A stretch of 64,000 nucleotides of DNA from Vannielia litorea (GTDB taxonomy: Bacteria > Pseudomonadota > Alphaproteobacteria > Rhodobacterales > Rhodobacteraceae), in NCBI RefSeq assembly GCF_900142295.1, contig NZ_FSRL01000001.1, forward strand, positions 2,294,001 to 2,358,000, given 5' to 3'. Shown here one piece after another: positions 58,153 to 64,000 of this stretch. A program made the position numbers and the translations under genes. The notes beneath the pieces are model-generated. The model was not told the origin of the DNA. It saw only the letters and a program-made list of their open reading frames with translations, and made no database searches. Each line of letters starts with the position of its first letter. Within the stretch, counting starts at the first letter, position 1.

Positions 58153-59523
58153 TCAATCGTGCTGAAGACGTTCCAGCACGCGATCGAGCTGCTGCCCCTG
58201 GCGGGAGCGCTGCGCCGGCGCGGATTTGACCGCGTTGTAATACGCCGCGGGATCATAGGTCTGGATGCCCAGGCCCAGGTGCTCCACGGTCAGGAGACCC
58301 ATCGCAGAAAGAAGTGAATAAAGTGCTACATACTGCTGGGCCTGCGCGTCGATCCGGGCCGATTGCGCATCGAGCAGGTCCTGCTGGGCGTCGAGCACGT
58401 CGAGCGTGGTGGCGGCGCCGAGGTTCTGCTCTTCCTGCACGCCCCGGTAGGCCACGGTTGCGGCGCGGATCTGCTGCTCGGTGGCCGAAAGCTGCGCCAC
58501 GGCCACCCGCAGGTTGGCCCAGGCGTTGCCGACGAGCTGCTGCACGTTGTGCGTGGTGCTCAGGAGCGCCGCGCGGTTGGCCTCGGTCTGGTTGCGCGCC
58601 TTGCGGACCTGCGCCGAGAGCTTGCCGCCGGCGTAGATCGGCTGGTTCATCGTCAGCCCGAAGCTCGAACGGTCGTTGCCCTCGTCGTCGAAGCTGAGGT
58701 TGGCGGAGCCGTCGACGGTGAACTTCATCGCCGCCTCGGCCCGCTTGATGCCGAGCTCGGAGGCGGCCACGGTGTGCTGGGCCTGCCGGATCAGCGGATG
58801 GGTGCGCACCGCGATCGCCTGGGCGGCCTCGATCGAGGCGGGCAGTTTGGGCGGCGCCGGCGGCGGGGCCAGCCCCTTGGGGTAGCTGCCCACGGCCACG
58901 CGGTAGCTCTCGCGCGCGATCTCGAGCTGGCCCGCGGCGAAGGCCACGTTGCTGTTGGCCGCGGCCTGCTGGGCCTCGGCCTGGGCCACCTCGGTGCGGG
59001 TCACCTCGCCCACCTCGAACCGGTCACGGGCGGCGCGGAGCTGCTGGTTGGTCAGCCGCACGTTGGACTGCGCCAGCGCCAGGCTCTCGGAGGCGGAGGT
59101 CACGTCCATGTAGGCTTGCACGGCGGCGAGCAGCACCTGCTGCTCGAAGTTGACCAGCGCCTCGCGGGTGGCCAGCACGGTCTCCTTCTGCACCTCCACG
59201 CCGAGCCGGGTGGCGCCGTTGTCGAAGAGCGTCATCGAGGCGCCGAGCGTGACCGTGGCGCCCAGCTCGTAGTTGGTGGTGGCCGAGGCCGTGGCCCCGG
59301 CGGAGAAGGCGATGATCGGCCGCAGGTCGGCCAGCGCGATGGCCACGTCTTCGTCGGCGGCCCGCAGGAGCGCCCGCTGCTGATCGAGGATATGGCTGTG
59401 CCGATAGGCGGTGATGAGCGCATCGGTGAGCGTTTCGGCGGCCAGCGCGACCGGCGAGAGCATCGTCGCCCCGGCCAGCGCGAGCACCGTCAGCCCTTTG
59501 CGGAAATTCGGAAGACGTGCCAT
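58153..59523 (-). CDS. tolC: TolC family outer-membrane efflux/secretion protein
   Basis: A 456-residue outer-membrane channel protein. The signal peptide covers about residues 1-28 (KGLTVLALAGATMLSPVALA). The mature part has the two repeats of coiled-coil and beta segments: ALITAYRHSHILDQQRALLR, LALAQSNVRLTNQQLRAARD, FEVGEVTRTEVAQAEAQQAA and LGAATTLDVLDAQQDLLDAQ are typical TolC helix and hairpin motifs. It forms the exit duct for type I secretion and drug efflux. It lies 81 bp downstream of pcm and upstream of the PopZ-like gene on the same strand. No inner-membrane efflux partner is adjacent. Confidence 0.92.
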   Translation of the reverse strand: MARLPNFRKGLTVLALAGATMLSPVALAAETLTDALITAYRHSHILDQQRALLRAADEDVAIALADLRPIIAFSAGATASATTNYELGATVTLGASMTLFDNGATRLGVEVQKETVLATREALVNFEQQVLLAAVQAYMDVTSASESLALAQSNVRLTNQQLRAARDRFEVGEVTRTEVAQAEAQQAAANSNVAFAAGQLEIARESYRVAVGSYPKGLAPPPAPPKLPASIEAAQAIAVRTHPLIRQAQHTVAASELGIKRAEAAMKFTVDGSANLSFDDEGNDRSSFGLTMNQPIYAGGKLSAQVRKARNQTEANRAALLSTTHNVQQLVGNAWANLRVAVAQLSATEQQIRAATVAYRGVQEEQNLGAATTLDVLDAQQDLLDAQSARIDAQAQQYVALYSLLSAMGLLTVEHLGLGIQTYDPAAYYNAVKSAPAQRSRQGQQLDRVLERLQHD

Positions 59524-59604
59524 TTCGGCCCTCCCCTTTGCGCCAAATCCGGCGCGGTTGTTGATGTGCGCGAACCGGCGTTTCCCACCGGCCGCGCAGC
59601 CCTC

Positions 59605-60258
59605 TCAGAGGGCGAAATCGCGCACCGTCTCGAAGCCGGGAAGCACCGGCGCCGTGGCATTGAAGGCGAAGCGCCACGCGATGCGCCCCCCGGTGCAGGT
59701 GCCGACCTTCACGGTGCCGAGGCCGCCTTCCATCAGGATGCAGGCAATGCGCCCGCCCTCCTTGAGCTGGCCGGCCAGCGTTTCGGGCAGGGTGCCCACG
59801 CCACCTTCGACGACGATCACGTCATAGGGGCCGTGCTTGGCGGCACCCTCGGCCAGCGGCCCGGTCAGGACCACGGCGTTCATCACTTCCTCGCGGGCGA
59901 GAATGGCCTCGGCCTCGGAGGCCAGGCTCTCCTCCTCCTCCAGCGCGATCACCGTATCTGCCAGCTCGGCCAGCACCGCCGAGGAGTAGCCCAGCCCGCA
60001 GCCCACATCGAGCACCATCTCGGTGGGCGCGATGTCGAGCGCGTCGAGCATCTTGGCAAAGGTGCGCGGCTCCAGCATGACCCGGTCCGGCGCCAGCGCG
60101 AGATTCTCGCCCATGTAGGCGGCCTCGCGCTTCTCATCGGGCACAAAGACCTCGCGGCGGATCTTCAGCATCGCGTCGATGATGGGGAACTTGGTCACGT
60201 CGGATGGCCGGACCTGGTTGTCGACCATCATCGTGCGGCGGGCTTCGTAAACGCTCAT
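59605..60258 (-). CDS. pcm: Protein-L-isoaspartate O-methyltransferase family protein
   Basis: A 217-residue SAM-dependent methyltransferase of the PIMT family, which repairs isoaspartyl damage in proteins. MVDNQVRPSDVTKFPIIDAM and REVFVPDEKREAAYMGENLA are the alphaproteobacterial PIMT N-terminus, and MVLDVGCGLGYSSAVLAELA is the SAM-binding motif I. YDVIVVEGGVGTLPETLAGQ and GGRIACILMEGGLGTVKV correspond to later motifs. Start ATG at 60258 (MSVYEARRTM). This alphaproteobacterial subgroup is divergent from E. coli Pcm, so activity on isoaspartate is probable but not certain. First gene of the pcm-tolC-(popZ-like) series. Confidence 0.87.
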   Translation of the reverse strand: MSVYEARRTMMVDNQVRPSDVTKFPIIDAMLKIRREVFVPDEKREAAYMGENLALAPDRVMLEPRTFAKMLDALDIAPTEMVLDVGCGLGYSSAVLAELADTVIALEEEESLASEAEAILAREEVMNAVVLTGPLAEGAAKHGPYDVIVVEGGVGTLPETLAGQLKEGGRIACILMEGGLGTVKVGTCTGGRIAWRFAFNATAPVLPGFETVRDFAL

Positions 60259-60410
60259 CTGAAGTAAACTCTTCGGTTCGCTTGGCTTTTCTAGAAGTGC
60301 CACGAAACGCGCAGGGAGGCAACACGACGGATGCGCACAGTCGCCGCGATTCGCACCGCAAGGGTGCGGCGCCCCGGCGTTGTTTCTCGAACCGAAACGA
60401 TGGCCCCGCC

Positions 60411-61934
60411 CTACTCCGCCGCCTCCGGGGCGATCCGGTCGGGCGCCTCGCAGCCGCGCGCGCAGCACCGCCCCGGCTGGCGGCTCACCCTCTGGCCTGC
60501 GTCATAGACGCCGCGGTCGATCAGCTGGCCCACCAGGTCGGCCCGCTCCCCGACCGGGTAATTGCGCCAGATCTCGCGCTTCATCGCCTCGGGCGAGCCG
60601 CCGCCGTGGAGCGAGATGACCGAGTACCACCCGGCCTGATGCGACACGGTCAGGTCCTCCATGAACCGCGCCACCTCGGCGCGGCGCTCGGCCGGAATGT
60701 CGCCCCGCCCGCCCAGCACGGCGGCGAGCGAGGCCGCGGTCTGGGGGTTGTGGTCTTCGTCGGGACCGGGCAGCGCCACCACGAGACCGCCCGAGACGTA
60801 ATGGGCCAGCCGGTGCATGTCGTAGATCCTGGTGGCCAGCAGCAGCTTGCCGACATTGGCAAATACCGGCTCCGGCATCACCGTGCCGCTCTCGGAGGCA
60901 ACGCCATAGACCGAGGCCGCCACGCCGCAGGCAAAGAAGCTCTCGGTGATGGTGATGAGGTCCACCATCGCGTCGCGGATATGGCCGTGGCGCTCCGGGT
61001 CGAGCCCGTTGGCCTCGCTCATCATCGCCCCGGCCCCGATCAGCAGGTCGCCAAAGCCCGCCCGCGCGCCGATGCAGCTTTGCCGGTGGTGGGTGGCATA
61101 GGAGGTGGTGAGATGGCCCGCCTCCTCGACCTCGCCATCGAGGAAGACCCGCTCGTGCGGCACGAAGACATCGTCGAAGATCACCACCCCGACCGACTGG
61201 CCATAGCGCGCCGAGAACTTTGCCGCCGCCTCTCCGGGCCGCCCCGCGGGCTTGGCCACGATGGTCACGCCCTCTGCGTCCACCGGCACCGCGCAGGCCA
61301 CGGCGCAGGCGGCATCCTCGGGGCGATGGGTGCGGCAGGGCATGACGAGGAACTCGTGCATGTAGGGCGCGCCGGTGACGATGGCCTTGGTGCCCCGGAT
61401 CACGATGCCCCCATCGCGGCGCTCGGTGACATGGACGTAGGTATCGGGGTTGGGCTGGTCGGCGGGGCGCTTGCTGCGGTCGCCCTTGGCATCGGTCATC
61501 GCCACGCCGAGGGTGAGATCGCGGCGCTGCACCTCCTCCAGATAGGCGAGAAAGCGGGCGTGGTAGTCGGTGCCATGCACCGCATCGGCGCGGTGGGTGG
61601 CCATGTGAAAACCCGCGAGCGCATCGTGGCTCAGGTACCGCTGGGCGCAGCCCGAGACCTTGCAGACCAGCCGCACCGCCTCGAGCTTGTCGAGCAGGTC
61701 GGCGCAGGTTTCATCCACGTGCAACATCCGGTTGACGGTGCGGCCGCCCTGCCGGGCGGTCATCAGGCGGCGGTGGGCGGGCTCGTGGGCAAAGTCGTAG
61801 GTCACCCCCACGCCGTTGATGCCGGGCGCGAGCCGCGGATCATCTGCCACGCACTCCACCCGCTCCCCGTTCACGAAGACCCGCGGGCTCAGGCTCCGCA
61901 GGCTCTCCCGATAGTCCTCCGCCGTCATCAGCAT
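60411..61934 (-). CDS. HpaB/4-hydroxybutyryl-CoA dehydratase family protein with incomplete Fe-S ligand set
   Basis: A 507-residue flavin-dependent protein. The opening MLMTAEDYRESLRSL, GVAMTDAKGDRSKRP and ISLHGGGSPEAMKREI match the family that holds 4-hydroxyphenylacetate 3-monooxygenase (HpaB) and 4-hydroxybutyryl-CoA dehydratase (AbfD). From memory of AbfD, four ligands (C99, C103, H292, C299) hold its [4Fe-4S] cluster. Here C96 and H283 are kept, but the others read Y100 and A290, so a standard cluster is unlikely. The C-terminus adds a Cys-rich tail (PGRCCARGCEAPDR) not expected in the family. It is divergent from a TetR regulator, with a shared inverted repeat in between. The reaction is unknown; a flavin oxygenase or dehydratase on an aromatic or acyl-CoA is possible. 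Confidence 0.85.
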   Translation of the reverse strand: MLMTAEDYRESLRSLSPRVFVNGERVECVADDPRLAPGINGVGVTYDFAHEPAHRRLMTARQGGRTVNRMLHVDETCADLLDKLEAVRLVCKVSGCAQRYLSHDALAGFHMATHRADAVHGTDYHARFLAYLEEVQRRDLTLGVAMTDAKGDRSKRPADQPNPDTYVHVTERRDGGIVIRGTKAIVTGAPYMHEFLVMPCRTHRPEDAACAVACAVPVDAEGVTIVAKPAGRPGEAAAKFSARYGQSVGVVIFDDVFVPHERVFLDGEVEEAGHLTTSYATHHRQSCIGARAGFGDLLIGAGAMMSEANGLDPERHGHIRDAMVDLITITESFFACGVAASVYGVASESGTVMPEPVFANVGKLLLATRIYDMHRLAHYVSGGLVVALPGPDEDHNPQTAASLAAVLGGRGDIPAERRAEVARFMEDLTVSHQAGWYSVISLHGGGSPEAMKREIWRNYPVGERADLVGQLIDRGVYDAGQRVSRQPGRCCARGCEAPDRIAPEAAE

Positions 61935-61963
61935 GGCTGGCCCTCCCCGGCTTGCGCGTGAAT

Positions 61964-61997
61964 TCGAACACCGTTAGATTTTTCGGGCACTGTTCGA
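61964..61997. promoter_or_regulatory. Candidate TetR operator between divergent genes
   Basis: TCGAACA (61964-61970) and TGTTCGA (61991-61997) form a perfect 7-bp inverted repeat with a 20-bp spacer, in the 91-bp gap between the HpaB/AbfD-family gene and the TetR gene. The location fits control of both genes by the TetR protein. Confidence 0.55.
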
Positions 61998-62025
61998 GTC
62001 TGTCAAGGGGCGACACCGGAACGTC

Positions 62026-62625
62026 ATGGCCAGAAGGGCGACTGCAGCGAAGCGCGAGGCAATCCTCGAGGCGGCGGAGGGCGTGTTTGCCGAGGCCGGG
62101 CTGGAGGGCGCAAGCCTGCGGGCCGTCGCACAGGCGGCAGGCTACACCCCGGCGGCGCTCTACTTTCACTTCGACAGCAAGGAGGCGCTCTACGCCGAGA
62201 TGCTCGGGCGCACGCTCGAGCGGCTGGGCGCAGCGGTGCGCGGGGCCTGCACCGGGCTTGCAGGCGCGGCGAAGTTCCGCGCCGCCGCCATGGCTTTCTT
62301 CGGCTACTACGCCGAAAACCCCCGCGATCTCGACCTCGGCTTCTACCTGCTGCGCGGCGGCATGCGCCCCGCGGGCCTCGGGCGCGCCCGCGACGAGGCG
62401 CTGAACGCGGCACTGGCGGCAGCCCTCGCCCCGCTGGATGAGGCCGCGCGCGCCCTCGGCGCCACGCCCGAAGCGGCCCAGGGCGCCACGGTGGAGACCT
62501 TCGCCCAGGCCACCGGCCTGCTCCTGCTGCTCCACACCGGCCGCATCCGGATGTTCAACGCCTCCGCCCCCGCCCTGATGGAAGCCCACACCGACAGGTT
62601 GCTCGCCACCTTCGACCCCTCTTGA
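62026..62625 (+). CDS. TetR family transcriptional regulator
   Basis: A 199-residue regulator. The N-terminal helix-turn-helix is clear: KREAILEAAEGVFAEAGLEG, then SLRAVAQAAGYTPAALYFHF and DSKEALYAEML. The larger C-terminal ligand-binding domain follows, Ala-rich and helical. It is divergent from the HpaB/AbfD-family gene and probably represses it until an aromatic, acyl-CoA or related ligand binds. Start ATG at 62026 (MARRATAAKREAIL). It ends 45 bp before tRNA-Cys. Confidence 0.93.
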   Translation: MARRATAAKREAILEAAEGVFAEAGLEGASLRAVAQAAGYTPAALYFHFDSKEALYAEMLGRTLERLGAAVRGACTGLAGAAKFRAAAMAFFGYYAENPRDLDLGFYLLRGGMRPAGLGRARDEALNAALAAALAPLDEAARALGATPEAAQGATVETFAQATGLLLLLHTGRIRMFNASAPALMEAHTDRLLATFDPS

Positions 62626-62670
62626 AACAGCCCCCGAAACCGGCTACCTCCCGCTGCACCACCCAGGGAC

Positions 62671-62744
62671 GGCGAGTTGGCGGAGTGGTTACGCAGCGGA
62701 TTGCAAATCCGTGCACACCGGTTCGATTCCGGTACTCGCCTCCA
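62671..62744 (+). tRNA. tRNA-Cys (anticodon GCA)
   Basis: A complete cloverleaf. The 7-bp acceptor stem GGCGAGT pairs with ACTCGCC (62734-62740), then comes discriminator T and an encoded CCA (62742-62744). The anticodon arm GCGGA-TTGCAAA-TCCGT shows anticodon GCA at 62703-62705. The T arm reads ACCGG-TTCGATT-CCGGT. Length 74 with CCA. Confidence 0.97.
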
Positions 62745-62960
62745 GACAATTTCAATGACTTGGGCGAAATCGAGCGCGGCGCGGCAGCGCCGTCTCGGAA
62801 ATTGCCTGAGTAGTCTGCTTTTGCTCCACCCCATCCTCTGGGCTTCTATGGCCCTGACCTTCTGTCTCACCGTCTTGGTGTCGTGCAGCACCACGGCCGG
62901 GCTCTGGCCCGTCGGTGAGCTGCCACTTGCCGCGAAACGCGGAAATGGCAGCTTCCGGTC
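62745..62960. other. 216-bp stretch after tRNA-Cys without a recognisable gene
   Basis: No frame here looks like an intact gene. The minus strand has an open stretch with a basic composition (residues such as KVRAIEAQRMGWSKSRLLRQ) that could be a scrap of a mobile-element protein, but no family is clear. I searched by eye for a second copy of the tRNA 3-prime end in the following 1.2 kb, as expected for an integrated element, and found none. Confidence 0.35.
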
Positions 62961-63472
62961 TCAGCTCGCGTCCTTGACCTCGCTGTCGTCGCCGCGAACC
63001 TGGGCAGTCACGGTCGCATCGGCGTTGTCGCGGTTGCGCCAGAACCAACCGTGTTCACCGTCGAAGGCCGCGATGATTTCGCCTTCAGCGCCGTTGGAGC
63101 CGCGCCCCTTTTCGTAGATGATCGACTTGCCGGAGCCATGGCCGTGAAGGTCGAAGGTCACCCGACCCCCTTCCACGGTCATAAGGTATTGCGCGGTCCG
63201 GCCTTCGGTCATCACCAGCTTCCACATGGCGGCCTGCTTCGGCCTCCTCATGGAGCTGCTGCCTGATCTCGCCCATCTCGGTCCGGCGACATCTTCCTCC
63301 AGCCCATGCGAGTGGCCGTGGGTTTCGACCATCTCGACATGGTCGGCGATGACCTGAGGGAGCTCGGGCCCATGGTCGGAGGCGGGAGCGATGGGCCAGA
63401 CCACGCGGGCAAGGGCAGAAAGCAGGCCAACACGCCTCCTGCACTGCCGATCTGCCCACTGCCCCGTCGCAT
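62961..63472 (-). pseudogene. Fused, frameshifted remnants of metal-resistance-linked membrane proteins
   Basis: On the minus strand several frames carry good protein sequence that does not join. A start MRRGSGQIGSAGGVLACFLP looks like a damaged signal peptide. A second frame gives VIADHVEMVETHGHSHGLEE, His-rich. A third holds TEMGEIRQQLHEEAEA, and the frame that ends at 62961 gives MTEGRTAQYLMTVEGGRVTF, GKSIIYEKGRGSNGAEGEII and AAFDGEHGWFWRNR. The last two pieces resemble the small transmembrane anchor protein often next to Ni/Co efflux genes, of which the N-terminal membrane helix is missing. Best reading: a deletion fused the start of a His-rich exported protein to the end of the anchor protein, with further frameshifts. 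It lies beside an intact CsoR-type repressor and MFS exporter, once probably the same resistance cluster. Confidence 0.65.
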
Positions 63473-63510
63473 GTCTGGCCCGTCTCTGCCCTGGTGTCCG
63501 TGTCTTGTGC

Positions 63511-63530
63511 TATCCTCCGGGGGAGGTTAT
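63511..63530. promoter_or_regulatory. CsoR/RcnR-type operator candidate
   Basis: TATCCTCCGGGGGAGGTTAT is a G-tract palindrome (CCTCC-GGG-GGAGG) flanked by TAT/TTAT, the general shape of CsoR/RcnR/FrmR operators. It lies nine bases before the repressor start, so autoregulation and control of the following exporter are likely. Confidence 0.6.
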
Positions 63531-63539
63531 CCCTGCCCC

Positions 63540-63797
63540 ATGACAAGACCTGCCATCCATGCAAGCCACCCCAAGGTCATAGCCCGGCTCAAACGCGCCG
63601 AGGGGCACCTTCGCTCCGTCATCGGCATGATCGAGGAAGGGCGCGGCTGCCTCGATGTGGCCCAACAGCTGCAAGCCGTGGAAAGCGCCCTGCGCAATGC
63701 CAAGCAGGCTCTGATCCATGACCACATGGACCACTGCCTTGATGGCGACGACCCGGCGGACCGGGACGAACTGAAGGCGATCTCCCGCTACCTTTGA
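63540..63797 (+). CDS. CsoR/RcnR family metal-sensing repressor
   Basis: An 85-residue all-helical repressor. VIARLKRAEGHLRSVIGMIE and QALIHDHMDHCLDGDDPADR are the family signatures. The metal ligand set by alignment is C37, H62 and C66 (spacing +25/+29), the Cys-His-Cys pattern of Cu(I)-sensing CsoR and Ni(II)-sensing InrS. The N-terminal H7 and H10 could add the extra ligand of Ni/Co sensors. Start ATG at 63540. The MFS exporter starts seven bases after its stop. Nickel or cobalt is favoured over copper because of the MFS neighbour and the anchor-protein remnant, but this is inference. Confidence 0.88.
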   Translation: MTRPAIHASHPKVIARLKRAEGHLRSVIGMIEEGRGCLDVAQQLQAVESALRNAKQALIHDHMDHCLDGDDPADRDELKAISRYL

Positions 63798-63804
63798 GGC
63801 ACAC

Positions 63805-64000
63805 ATGCTCGACATTCTCGCAGACCGCACCTATCGCCACCTCTTTCTTGCTCAGGTCGTGGCCCTGCTGGGCACAGGGTTGGCGACGGTTGCCCTTGGC
63901 CTGCTGGCCTACGACCTGGCCGGGGACGGCGCGGCAATGGTCCTGGGCACGGTCTTCACAATCAAGATGGTGGCTTACGTCGGTATCGCGCCCATCGCCG
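63805..64000 (+). CDS. MFS transporter, N-terminal fragment at the window edge
   Basis: The ATG at 63805 opens a frame that runs off the right edge after 65 codons. MLDILADRTYRHLFLAQVVA and LLGTGLATVALGLLAYDLAG are the first helix and loop of a major facilitator protein of the type often called NreB/NrsD or EntS-like. FTIKMVAYVGIAPI begins the next helix. It directly follows the CsoR-type repressor and is probably its target, exporting the sensed metal. The rest of the protein is not in the window. Confidence 0.8.
   Translation, partial: MLDILADRTYRHLFLAQVVALLGTGLATVALGLLAYDLAGDGAAMVLGTVFTIKMVAYVGIAPIA

Noticed and set aside
60411..61934. Calling the gene 4-hydroxybutyryl-CoA dehydratase (abfD)
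   Set aside because: Two of four expected cluster ligands are not present by alignment from memory, and no 4-hydroxybutyrate pathway gene is near.
62671..62960. tRNA-Cys as the attachment site of an integrated element
   Set aside because: No integrase gene and no second copy of the tRNA 3-prime end were found in the downstream 1.2 kb; the right boundary may lie outside the window.

Overview
The window is high in G+C (about two thirds by eye) and reads as a chromosomal segment of an alphaproteobacterium, most likely a marine Rhodobacterales (Roseobacter-type). The support is a DUF6280 protein of the kind I know from that order, the pcm-tolC-(PopZ-like) order, a PhaR/PhaP/PhaC/PhaZ polyhydroxyalkanoate locus with TGC-rich PhaR operators, an ectoine hydrolase, ABC uptake systems and many ATGA stop/start overlaps. 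No phage, insertion sequence, CRISPR array or rRNA was seen. One tRNA-Cys(GCA) is present.

Layout. 1-3.8 kb: edge of a GNAT gene, serine dehydratase sdaA, an A+T-richer insert with a DUF4238 gene, and ectoine hydrolase doeA. 4.0-13.4 kb: a divergent galactoside locus. GH42 beta-galactosidase, ABC ATPase and an IclR regulator lie on the minus strand; binding protein, two permeases and GH36 alpha-galactosidase lie on the plus strand. They share a promoter/operator region near 8.1 kb. 13.8-27.4 kb: a decayed secreted-protein gene, membrane proteins, thiamin pyrophosphokinase, a 1282-residue acidic protein of unknown function, DUF2842, purA, a GNAT, secG, pyrG, rlmJ, two tandem TerB-like proteins and a PhnD-like protein. 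27.5-41.2 kb: a long, translationally coupled operon with a polar-amino-acid-type ABC transporter (two binding proteins), two glutamine-synthetase-like ligases, a class I glutamine amidotransferase, an unknown exported protein and a PuuB-like FAD oxidase. A DegT-type aminotransferase, a LysR regulator, a GFA protein and a class III aminotransferase follow. I read the set as uptake and gamma-glutamylation-dependent breakdown of an amine. 41.3-45.8 kb: the PHA locus. 45.8-56.8 kb: three alpha/beta hydrolases, VOC, hisC, a class V aminotransferase, a tyrosine phosphatase, an exporter-type ABC protein, YgfZ, EF-P and DUF6280. 56.8-64 kb: PopZ-like protein, TolC, Pcm, an HpaB/AbfD-family flavoprotein facing a TetR regulator, tRNA-Cys, degraded metal-resistance genes, a CsoR-type repressor and the start of an MFS exporter.

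The most unusual items are the giant acidic protein with 16-residue repeats, the unknown gene inside the amine operon, the PopZ-like protein found by synteny and architecture, the HpaB/AbfD-family protein that lacks two of four expected Fe-S ligands, a hydrolase with Asp at the nucleophile position, and a regularly spaced TTTCAG/CTGAAA array before the DegT gene. All identifications are by reading the sequence; no database search was run.
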